This document shows positions 25,276-31,992 of a DNA stretch of 41,641 bases, in pieces. Where the stretch lies: positions 1 through 41,641 of the forward strand of contig JAGXLO010000011.1 of assembly GCA_018334695.1 (NCBI GenBank). Reading direction: 5' to 3'. The first letter of the stretch is position 1, and each line of letters opens with the position of its first letter. This DNA comes from Candidatus Cloacimonadota bacterium (GTDB lineage Bacteria > Cloacimonadota > Cloacimonadia > JGIOTU-2). Both the position numbers and the translations under genes were made by a program. Under the pieces are notes generated by a model. The model was not told the DNA's origin, did no database searches, and saw only the letters and a list, made by a program, of their open reading frames with translations.

Positions 25276-26934
25276 CTACATTTCTTTTGGAGCCGAGATG
25301 CCGAGTAATCTTAAACCATTAGCAAGTACGATCTGAGTTGCTTTACAAAGATAAAGTCTTGCCAGGGACAGTTCTTTGTATCTTTTATTTACTACTCTTC
25401 TTTTTTGATAAAAAGTATGGTAAGTAGAGGCTAGCCCTATTAAATAAGAAGTAAGAAGATGAACTGATTGGGTAGCTGAAATATGAACTAGCAGCTCGGG
25501 AAATTTCATGAGTTTGCGGATAAGATTCCATTCTTCTTCATAACGCAATCTTTTTAAATATTCAGGCTTAAAATTCTTAAATTTTATACCTTCTTTGCTT
25601 ACCTTTTTTTCAAGGCTGTTTATACGGGCATGGGCATATTGCACATAATATACAGGGTTTTCGCTGGATTGCTTCTTGGCTAGCTCAATATCAAAGTCAA
25701 GCGGGGAGTTAGACTTTCTCATCAAAAAGAAAAAACGTGAGGCATCTGTTCCTACTTCATCAATCAGCTGGTCCAGCGTAAATATATTTCCTTCACGTTT
25801 AGACATTTTAACTTTTTTATCACCGATTATAAAATTTACCTGTTGTAGTATAATAAAATTTAATATATCTATATCGTAGCCTAAGATTTTCATGCCAGCT
25901 TGTAATTTTTTGGTATGCCCATGATGATCGGGTCCCAGGATATCGATAAGTTGATTAAAACCACGTTTATACTTACTGATATGGTATGCAAGATCGGGAA
26001 TAAGGTAGGTCGTTGTTCCGTCACCTTTCATGATTACCCTGTCCTTGTCATCACCAAATTTGCTTGTAGAAACCCACATTGCATCATCTTTTTCATAAAT
26101 ATAATCTGTTTCTGCAAGATAGCTTAATACATCCTCTACGCTGCCTTTATCTCTTAGGGCTTGCTCGGAAATCCAATTATCAAAGAATACATTAAAATCC
26201 AAAAGGGACTCTTTTTGACGTTTTAAAATTCCATCCAAAGCATACTTTCTGATCTTTTTTTCTTTATTCGCCTCGGAAGTGCGGAATATGGATTGATGTT
26301 CTTCCTCCAGTATTTCATCGGCAACTTCTCTTATGTATTGATTTTTATAACCGCCTTCCACTTCCTTTACGGGCATCTCAGCCAGTCGGTTAAGTTCTAC
26401 CTCAACCGATTCAATCAGAATATCTATCTGGTTTCCCGCATCATTTATATAATATTCTGTTTGTACTTCATGCCCCAGAAAATTCATGATTTTTGCTAAA
26501 GAATCACCAAAAGCAGCAGCTCTGGCATTAACTACATTTAACGGGCCTGTAGGATTGGCGCTAACAAATTCTAATAAAACTTTTTGGCTATTCTCGGATT
26601 GAGTATTTCTTCCGAAATCTTCTCCCGTTTCATGAATCGTTAATAAAATATCTCTCAATTCCTTCTTTGATATATAGATATTAATAAAACCGGGTTTGAT
26701 TGCTTCAACTTTTGCAAAAAAATTATCTTTATCTAGGGTACTTGCAATATCTTTAGCCAGTTTCAGTGGTTTGGTTTTATAGCTTTTTGCCTTTTTTAGT
26801 GCGATATTGCAAGAATAATCACCGTATTCTTTGTGCTTGGGATGTTCAATTTCAATCTCATCCATCAGAGGAGCTTCAAGGTCTAATTCCTTAAAAGAAT
26901 TGTAGAACTTTTGTTTTATGGTTTCGATAATCAT
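25276..26934 (-). CDS. argS: Arginyl-tRNA synthetase with NVVN motif
   Basis: Charges tRNA-Arg; class I synthetase, 552 residues (usual). The Add1 N-terminal domain (about 1-90), Rossmann core (about 115-375), and the all-helical DALR anticodon-binding domain (about 430-552) are all recognisable, the latter ending RLLGISAPKEM. The signature that normally reads HVGH within NPTGPLHVGH is here NPTGPLNVVN (residues 128-136), so both His residues of the HIGH motif are replaced by Asn; the codons AAT GTA GTT AAT are unambiguous. The second motif, KMSKREGN (376-383), is canonical. It is the only argS seen, lies in a tight run, and is intact, so it is presumably functional. RsfS precedes by one base. 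Confidence 0.96.
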   Translation of the reverse strand: MIIETIKQKFYNSFKELDLEAPLMDEIEIEHPKHKEYGDYSCNIALKKAKSYKTKPLKLAKDIASTLDKDNFFAKVEAIKPGFINIYISKKELRDILLTIHETGEDFGRNTQSENSQKVLLEFVSANPTGPLNVVNARAAAFGDSLAKIMNFLGHEVQTEYYINDAGNQIDILIESVEVELNRLAEMPVKEVEGGYKNQYIREVADEILEEEHQSIFRTSEANKEKKIRKYALDGILKRQKESLLDFNVFFDNWISEQALRDKGSVEDVLSYLAETDYIYEKDDAMWVSTSKFGDDKDRVIMKGDGTTTYLIPDLAYHISKYKRGFNQLIDILGPDHHGHTKKLQAGMKILGYDIDILNFIILQQVNFIIGDKKVKMSKREGNIFTLDQLIDEVGTDASRFFFLMRKSNSPLDFDIELAKKQSSENPVYYVQYAHARINSLEKKVSKEGIKFKNFKPEYLKRLRYEEEWNLIRKLMKFPELLVHISATQSVHLLTSYLIGLASTYHTFYQKRRVVNKRYKELSLARLYLCKATQIVLANGLRLLGISAPKEM

Positions 26935-26935
26935 T

Positions 26936-27307
26936 TTACTTTTTTACCTCTTCTGAAGTTTTTTGATCACGATTAATAAGGTCTTTCCACAATTTTTCTA
27001 ATTTATAATATTCTCTGGTCTTTTTGTCGAATATATGAATTACAATATCAGAAAAATCAAGCAGAACCCACTTGCCATTTTCCAGTCCCTCTTTATGATG
27101 TAAGGTGATTCCCAGTTTTTTGGTTTGTTCTATGATATATTTACCTATTGTGCGAGTATGTATATCACCTTCTGCGGAACAAATTATAAGTATATCAGTC
27201 AGATCATTTACTTCTCTAACGTCCAGATTTATCAAATCCATGGCTTTTTTTTCTTTAGCCAGGTTTGATATCAATTCCAATTTATTCTCTTTATTTATAT
27301 TTTCCAT
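26936..27307 (-). CDS. rsfS: Ribosome silencing factor RsfS (Iojap)
   Basis: Binds uL14 on the large subunit and blocks subunit joining in nutrient-poor conditions. The 123-residue protein has the Iojap/RsfS domain: KKAMDLINLDVREVNDLTDILIICSA near the N-terminus, the TRTIGKYIIE helix, and the C-terminal GLENGKWVLLDFSDIVIHIFDKKTREYYKLEKLW, which is the most conserved part. One base separates its stop from the argS start and one base separates its start from the LytR_C gene. In many bacteria rsfS sits next to LytR-like genes and nadD; nadD is absent here. Confidence 0.96.
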   Translation of the reverse strand: MENINKENKLELISNLAKEKKAMDLINLDVREVNDLTDILIICSAEGDIHTRTIGKYIIEQTKKLGITLHHKEGLENGKWVLLDFSDIVIHIFDKKTREYYKLEKLWKDLINRDQKTSEEVKK

Positions 27308-27308
27308 C

Positions 27309-27748
27309 TTAACCTATCTTAAAATATTTTTTGTAATCCTTTCCGATTATTATTATAAAATCGTATTCAGAATTTTTATTTATCTGTTTATAGACATTTT
27401 TTATGTTTAATTTAGAAGTTAAATATTCCAATTTTTGATAATCCATTTTTTTAACGATAATTACACTTTTAAGATAACAAAATTTTTTAGCATTGTCAAA
27501 TGATATTACATTTATGCCCATCTTAATTAAATAATTACGTATTTCTCGAGCAAGATATGGTTTTCCAGCTCCATTTAAAACCTGTATATCATAATCAAGT
27601 GAATTTTCTTTTTGTCTTCCGCCGAAATCGAGTTTTTCATTTGTATGATTAGCCACATGCACTGTTATGTATAGATAAATAAGAAAGAAGAGAAAAAAAA
27701 ACTGAGTGAAAGAATAATTTTGCGACGGGTACTGCTATTTTTCTTCAT
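27309..27748 (-). CDS. LytR_C-domain protein with apparent -1 frameshift
   Basis: The C-terminal part, about 110 residues, is a LytR_C domain (YDIQVLNGAGKPYLAREI, LIKMGINVISFDNA), normally exported behind one membrane anchor. Its own frame has no usable start: the first candidate is a GTG at 27662 without a binding site and within the anchor. In the next frame an ATG at 27748-27746, inside the last codons of the HIT gene, opens a textbook anchor beginning MKKNSSTRRKIILSLSFFF and then reaches a T9 run (27701-27693). If the ribosome slips -1 on TTTTTTC there, or if the run were T10, the frame continues LFFLIYLYITVHVAN into the domain, giving 146 residues. Either a sequencing/assembly indel, a real mutation or programmed slippage is possible. 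No Shine-Dalgarno is seen before the ATG. Confidence 0.7.
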
Positions 27749-28220
27749 CAAAAACTTTTTTTAATTTTTTATAAGCGATTTTCATATCTTCAGGTATTAC
27801 TCTTGTACCGTTTATTGTAGTGAAAAAATTAGTATCTCCCTTCCAGCGTGGTACAATATGTACATGAAGATGTTCGGCAATGCCAGCACCGGCAGCTTCA
27901 CCTATATTCATGCCAATATTAAAACCATCCGGTTTATAAACTTTGGTTAATACCTTTTCAGATAACTTTACCAGTTGCATCATTTCAGTTAATTCTTCGT
28001 CGGGTAATTCCTGTAAAGTAGAAACATGCTTATAAGGAACAACCAGAAGGTGAGCGCTATTGTAAGGATATAGGTTCATGATGACGTATGAATATTCACC
28101 ACGCCTCAAAATAAAATGCTTGGCATCATTTGTGTCTTCCTGCTTTACGCAAAAAACACATTTTTTACCTTTGTTTTCCAGTATATATTTCATTCTCCAG
28201 GGGGAATATAAATGTTTCAT
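27735..28220 (-). CDS. HIT family hydrolase
   Basis: Histidine-triad nucleotide hydrolase/transferase, 161 residues. The catalytic HLHVHIVPRW (about 118-127) gives the HxHxHxP triad. The N-terminal LYSPWRMKYI and CVFC are found in the Ap4A-phosphorylase-like/HIT proteins of many bacteria and suggest that Cys residues help to bind zinc with the later HLLVVPYKHV His. Likely substrates are dinucleoside polyphosphates or AMP conjugates. It begins one base after the GlmU-like gene; its 3' end overlaps the likely start of the LytR_C gene by 14 bases. Confidence 0.93.
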   Translation of the reverse strand: MKHLYSPWRMKYILENKGKKCVFCVKQEDTNDAKHFILRRGEYSYVIMNLYPYNSAHLLVVPYKHVSTLQELPDEELTEMMQLVKLSEKVLTKVYKPDGFNIGMNIGEAAGAGIAEHLHVHIVPRWKGDTNFFTTINGTRVIPEDMKIAYKKLKKVFDEEK

Positions 28221-28221
28221 A

Positions 28222-28968
28222 TTACTCTTTTATTTCCTTTTCAAGTGCTGTTAACTGTTCTTTTGAATTTACACCTGTAACTTCTGTTCTATTTTCTGTT
28301 TTCATAGCAGCAATTTTTTTATTTTGCTTTCTTAAAATTTCCAGAGCATCTGTAAGATATATCTCGTTTTGGGCATTATCGCTGGATATAAGAGGCAGAG
28401 ATGTAAAAAGCGCATCAGAATCAAAACAAAAAATACCTGTGTTAATTTCTTGCACTTGTTTTTCTTTTTCAGTAGCATCCTTGTGTTCTACAATTTTGGT
28501 AACATAGTCGTTTTCGTCACGAATAATTCTACCATAACCATGGGCATCATCCATAACTGTTGTCAAAACAGTGGCGGCAGCCTTTTTTTCTTGGTGTAAG
28601 CTGACTAAATCTTTTAGAGTATTACTGGTAAGAAGGGGTACATCACCGGGAGTAACAATTATATAACCGCTAAAGTCTTTTAATTCATTTTTCGTCATTT
28701 GCACTGCGTGTCCGGTACCTTTTTGCTTCTTTTGTTCTACAAAGATTACATTATCACTCTTATGGATAGCAGCCATAACAATATCTTTTTTGTAACCAAC
28801 CACGGCGATGATTTTTTCCGGATGTAGTTTTCTTACATTGGTGATAATTCTTTGGATCATGGGGATACCATTTAATTTATGAACAACTTTGGGTAGAGAT
28901 GATTTCATGCGAACACCTTTACCGGCTGCCAATACAACGACTGCTAATTTATAATTCATGTACCTCAT
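28222..28968 (-). CDS. GlmU-like nucleotidyltransferase domain protein
   Basis: Sugar-phosphate nucleotidyltransferase, 248 residues, most like the N-terminal uridylyltransferase half of GlmU. LAAGKGVRMKSSLPKVVHKL (about 13-32) is the pyrophosphorylase signature, GTGHAVQ and the metal-site PGDVPLL follow, and HGYGRII, KIVEHKDA, EINTGIFCF and NEIYLTDALEIL are GlmU-type sugar/UTP contacts. The left-handed beta-helix acetyltransferase half is absent: the frame stops cleanly, with the HIT gene following. It may make UDP-HexNAc with a separate acetyltransferase or serve another sugar. Start ambiguity: ATG at 28968 overlaps the upstream stop as ATGA; ATG at 28959 is also possible. Confidence 0.9.
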   Translation of the reverse strand: MRYMNYKLAVVVLAAGKGVRMKSSLPKVVHKLNGIPMIQRIITNVRKLHPEKIIAVVGYKKDIVMAAIHKSDNVIFVEQKKQKGTGHAVQMTKNELKDFSGYIIVTPGDVPLLTSNTLKDLVSLHQEKKAAATVLTTVMDDAHGYGRIIRDENDYVTKIVEHKDATEKEKQVQEINTGIFCFDSDALFTSLPLISSDNAQNEIYLTDALEILRKQNKKIAAMKTENRTEVTGVNSKEQLTALEKEIKE

Positions 28969-29582
28969 TTCAAGAGCATTTTTTTTATGTTAGTGCATAA
29001 TTTGTCAAATTGTTTGGTTGTTTTTGTAAAATCAACCTTGTTAGTATCCACCTTAAGCACGGGGAATTCATCAAAATTGTAAAAAAAATTATCATATTCA
29101 TTACTTAATCTTTTTAGATAATCAACTTCAATATTCCTCTCAAAAGAGCGATCGCGTTTTTGAATACGCTTCACAATTACATCCAAATCTGCATATAGAT
29201 AAACTACGAGATCCGGTTGTAAAATTTTTTCCTTAAGAAGCGGGAATATAGCATTATACATCTTTATTTCATCTGAATTAAGGGTCATGTTAGCAAAAAT
29301 TGCATCTTTCATAAACATGTAGTCACTAACGATATTAGACCGGAACATCTCGGTCTGAAAAAATTTTTTCATCTGCTTGTAGCGACTTAATAAAAAAAAG
29401 ATTTGTGTCTGAAATGATTTGCCTTCAATGTCATCATAAAATTCTTTGAGAAAGGGATTTTCTTCTACAACCTCAAGTACAAGCTTAGCCTGGAATTGTT
29501 TTGCCAGCAAGCGAGCCAGGGTTGTTTTGCCGACTCCTATAACACCTTCTACAGCGATGAATTTATTCTGTATAGTTTTCAT
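28965..29582 (-). CDS. Deoxynucleoside kinase
   Basis: Salvage kinase that phosphorylates deoxynucleosides (deoxyadenosine/deoxyguanosine kinase type), 205 residues. The P-loop is GVIGVGKTTLA (about 14-24). EENPFL (about 40-45) has the catalytic Glu-Glu-Asn, FQTQIFFLLSRYKQ (about 57-70) contains the substrate Gln and the Arg, SDYMFMKD takes the place of the DRS region, and the lid RIQKRDRSFE (about 140-149) carries the Arg residues. Substrate preference is not decidable by eye. It overlaps folK by 20 bases and the next gene by four. Confidence 0.93.
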   Translation of the reverse strand: MKTIQNKFIAVEGVIGVGKTTLARLLAKQFQAKLVLEVVEENPFLKEFYDDIEGKSFQTQIFFLLSRYKQMKKFFQTEMFRSNIVSDYMFMKDAIFANMTLNSDEIKMYNAIFPLLKEKILQPDLVVYLYADLDVIVKRIQKRDRSFERNIEVDYLKRLSNEYDNFFYNFDEFPVLKVDTNKVDFTKTTKQFDKLCTNIKKMLLK

Positions 29583-30024
29583 ATAGAAGTTGCATGTTTT
29601 TTTTTATTATGGGATGAACAAAAGCAGGAGCAATTTCAGCTAAAGATTGCAGGACAAATTTTCTATTTAATAATTCTTTATGCGGAATGGTTAATCTTTT
29701 TGTATGCATGACTTTTTTGTTATAAAATAAAATATCAAGGTCGATTATTCTTGGTCCCCATTTTATATTTTTTTTTCGTCCCATTTGTTTTTCGATTTTT
29801 TGCAACTTATTTAAAAGCTCAAATGGGGGAAGGGAGGTTGCAATTTTTAAAACGCAATTTAAAAAATCAGGTTGCTCCAAGTAGCCGACTGGTTTGGTTT
29901 CAATAATAGAAGATTGTTTAACAACCTGGATCTCAGGTATTTTCTTCAGTTTTACAATTGCCTCTTGAATAATTTTTCTTCTATTGCCCAGATTGGAACC
30001 TAATCCAATAAAAATATTATTAAT
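29563..30024 (-). CDS. folK: HPPK (FolK) with predicted AUU start
   Basis: 6-hydroxymethyl-7,8-dihydropterin pyrophosphokinase, an early folate step. If only ATG/GTG/TTG are allowed, the first start is TTG at 29880 and the protein loses its first 48 residues. The frame, however, continues upstream with NIFIGLGSNLGNRRK, the conserved HPPK N-terminus, to an ATT at 30024-30022. With that as codon 1, GSN falls at residues 9-11 and the metal-binding Asp pair of GPRIIDLDIL at 95 and 97, the same numbers as in E. coli FolK; total length is 153. GAGAGG and AGGAG lie 3 and 11 bases upstream. ATT overlaps the folB stop (ATTAA). A +1 frameshift making a FolB-FolK fusion is a less simple alternative. Confidence 0.9.
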   Translation of the reverse strand: MNNIFIGLGSNLGNRRKIIQEAIVKLKKIPEIQVVKQSSIIETKPVGYLEQPDFLNCVLKIATSLPPFELLNKLQKIEKQMGRKKNIKWGPRIIDLDILFYNKKVMHTKRLTIPHKELLNRKFVLQSLAEIAPAFVHPIIKKNMQLLYENYTE

Positions 30025-30385
30025 TTTCCTCTCGACTCCTATCCATTTTTATTTCTACGTGATCAAGTGTGCCGTTTATAGGGACTGCAATCTTCCTGAT
30101 TTTGATTTGTGCTTTCATGACCAGCGGAAATTTATTCAATATTCTGTCCAACACCTTATTTGCCAGGTTCTCCAGCAAATGATATTTGTAATGTTGAACT
30201 TCCTTTTTAACTTCATTATAGATTGCAGTATAATCTACTGTGTCTTCTAACTGTTTTACTTTACTGTCCAAGGATTTATCGGTTTCTATAGTGATGTCTA
30301 TAGCAAAACGTTGTCCCAGTGTTCTTTCTGCTTCGTGTAATCCATGATATCCATAAAAAATCATATTATCTAAAGTGATATCCAT
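30020..30385 (-). CDS. folB: Dihydroneopterin aldolase
   Basis: Cleaves dihydroneopterin to 6-hydroxymethyl-dihydropterin and glycolaldehyde, the step before FolK. The 121-residue protein starts IYGYHG-like (MIFYGYHGLHEAER, with the substrate Tyr/Glu region), has DTVDYTAIYNEV (about 48-59) and YHLLENLANKVLDRIL (about 67-82) with the catalytic Glu, and ends KIRKIAVPINGTLDHVEIKM, containing the Lys of the active site. Gene order folB-folK with a five-base overlap matches the pathway order. A 16-base gap separates it from the RseC-like gene. Confidence 0.96.
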   Translation of the reverse strand: MDITLDNMIFYGYHGLHEAERTLGQRFAIDITIETDKSLDSKVKQLEDTVDYTAIYNEVKKEVQHYKYHLLENLANKVLDRILNKFPLVMKAQIKIRKIAVPINGTLDHVEIKMDRSREEN

Positions 30386-30401
30386 AATTTTCCTTCCCTG
30401 A

Positions 30402-30836
30402 CTAATTAATTATCTTAATCATTTTAACTTTGATTGTTTTGTTTTTCTTAAAAACACGATTAATATGTTTTATTATAAAGTAGCTTAAAATCAAGGATAA
30501 AACAGACAGAATTATTGAAAAATCTTCTGAAAGTAACAGCAAATCCTTAGCGATAAAATAGGTAGCAATTATCACGAGCAGAGGTAAAATAAAGACGTAG
30601 AAATTACTTAAAATTTTTATACCGGGACTGATTTCAAATTTGACAACATCACCTATTTTGGCATTTTGGGTATTTTTTATTTCCAGTTGGATGTTCTCCT
30701 TTGTGTTCTGGATACAGAACGATTTTAAGCCGCAACTACCACAGGCATCGTTGTCTGTAATTTCGACAATGGCATTATTGTTTTGCAATTTTACAACTTT
30801 ACCGGTGTTATATTCCTTTTGTTGCTTGGAAGCCAT
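30402..30836 (-). CDS. RseC/MucC-family membrane protein
   Basis: A 144-residue protein of the RseC (SoxR-reducing system) family. The N-terminal cytosolic part (about 1-75) has the motif CGSCGLKSFC within residues about 31-41, which may bind a metal or an iron-sulphur centre, and a beta-rich IVEITDNDACG...GDVVKFEI fold. Two membrane helices (about 77-98 and 104-122) and a basic tail follow. In many bacteria RseC homologues accompany the Rnf complex, but no rnf gene is visible here; instead it follows the PorV/PorQ gene by three bases and precedes folB. Start is the ATG at 30836. Confidence 0.85.
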   Translation of the reverse strand: MASKQQKEYNTGKVVKLQNNNAIVEITDNDACGSCGLKSFCIQNTKENIQLEIKNTQNAKIGDVVKFEISPGIKILSNFYVFILPLLVIIATYFIAKDLLLLSEDFSIILSVLSLILSYFIIKHINRVFKKNKTIKVKMIKIIN

Positions 30837-30839
30837 CTG

Positions 30840-31778
30840 CTATAAATTGCGCGATACTGATAATTGATGAATAAAACCCAATTCTCCATAAGAGTTTATT
30901 GCATAAGAGAAATCAAAATCCCTCCAGTTAAAGCCAAATCCTGTAGAAATTCCGGAGAGAAAATCAATATCAGAACCTACTTGCCAATCTGCAGCATTGC
31001 TTTTGTATCCGGCTCTCAATATTAAATTTTTGTAGGCTAACTTTTCTATTCCGATATTTACATAAACATCCTGATCTAAGGGCTTGATTACATCAACATT
31101 AAAATAACCTTCGGGAATTTTATAGGAGAAAGCACCGGCAAACGTAATAGGTAAATCTTCTTCTTTATTATCAAATTTTGTAATCTGCTTACCTAAATTT
31201 TTGGCAGCAATTCCTACCTTCAAGTTTGGATTGGGGGTTTGATGAATAATTGCAATATCTGCGGCAGCAGCCTGAGAGGAGTATTCGTCTATAGTTTCTG
31301 ATAAAAATTTTAGATTTATTCCAAAATCCAGGATTTCAGAAACACCAGTTCCATAAGAGAGTCCGAGCAATACATCGTAAGAACCAAATGTTTCACCCAG
31401 GTCGATTAATTCCCCTGTATCTAAGTTAATATCAGTTTTGTCGATGCCAGCTACACCCATAAATTTGGCAAAGATTGCCATTGTAGAATTCTGAGTGAGA
31501 GGGAAAGTAAAGGAAGTGGAACCGCCGTTATAGCCAACCAAATAATTCATATAGGTAAAGCTGATTTTTTTTTCTCTAAATTTTGCCAATCCGGCTGGAT
31601 TGAAAAAAGAAGCAGTTTCATCGTTGGAAAGCCCATAAAATGCATTGGACATGGCACCAGATCTGGCACCTACAGGTATTCTTAAAAATGTAAAAGATTT
31701 GGTCCCTGCCCCGGTAGCTGCCTGAGCCAGTGGTTGAAAAATAAGCATCAAGGATATTATAAAAATTATAAATTTCAT
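30840..31778 (-). CDS. PorV/PorQ-family outer-membrane protein
   Basis: Predicted outer-membrane beta-barrel of the UPF0164/PorV-PorQ family, 312 residues. A signal peptide ends at QAATG (about residue 21). Then come the family hallmarks FLRIPVGARSGAMSNAFYGL, DETASFFNPAGLAKF and alternating aromatic/Gly strands to the C-terminus. In Bacteroidota, PorV is a type IX secretion component, but the family is much broader in FCB bacteria and no other por genes lie here, so a secretion role is not claimed. AAAGAGG precedes the ATG. It is the first gene of the long minus-strand run. Confidence 0.88.
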   Translation of the reverse strand: MKFIIFIISLMLIFQPLAQAATGAGTKSFTFLRIPVGARSGAMSNAFYGLSNDETASFFNPAGLAKFREKKISFTYMNYLVGYNGGSTSFTFPLTQNSTMAIFAKFMGVAGIDKTDINLDTGELIDLGETFGSYDVLLGLSYGTGVSEILDFGINLKFLSETIDEYSSQAAAADIAIIHQTPNPNLKVGIAAKNLGKQITKFDNKEEDLPITFAGAFSYKIPEGYFNVDVIKPLDQDVYVNIGIEKLAYKNLILRAGYKSNAADWQVGSDIDFLSGISTGFGFNWRDFDFSYAINSYGELGFIHQLSVSRNL

Positions 31779-31819
31779 GTTGCCTCTTTATGTTTTAATT
31801 GAATTATAAATTTTGTCAA

Positions 31820-31849
31820 AATATTCTTCTCTTACTAATAATCTGTCAA
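31820..31849 (-). promoter_or_regulatory. Possible promoter of the 21-gene run
   Basis: On the minus strand TTGACA (31849-31844) is followed after 18 bases by AATATT (31825-31820), about 40 bases before the PorV/PorQ start codon. The -35 is perfect, the -10 matches at four of six positions. It lies in the only divergent gap here, where an upstream promoter for the run must be. Confidence 0.35.
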
Positions 31850-31992
31850 CTTCCTCAAATTATTTTCTCCCCAACATAAAAATTCACAATTATTGTGTAA
31901 TTTATTTGACAGTAGTTAGGCTAATTTAGAAAGTAAACTCATAATAATTATACAAAATTTATTGCTTGAAATTAATTATTAATGGAGTTTAT

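Noticed and set aside
27735-27737. UAG readthrough fusing the HIT protein to the LytR_C protein (same frame)
   Set aside because: The two are in frame with no other stop between, but the ATG at 27748 in the next frame plus slippage at T9 gives a much better membrane-anchor N-terminus.
31906-31928. Plus-strand TTGACA as promoter of the hybrid histidine kinase
   Set aside because: No acceptable -10 at 15-19 bases; the next AT-rich hexamer is too close.
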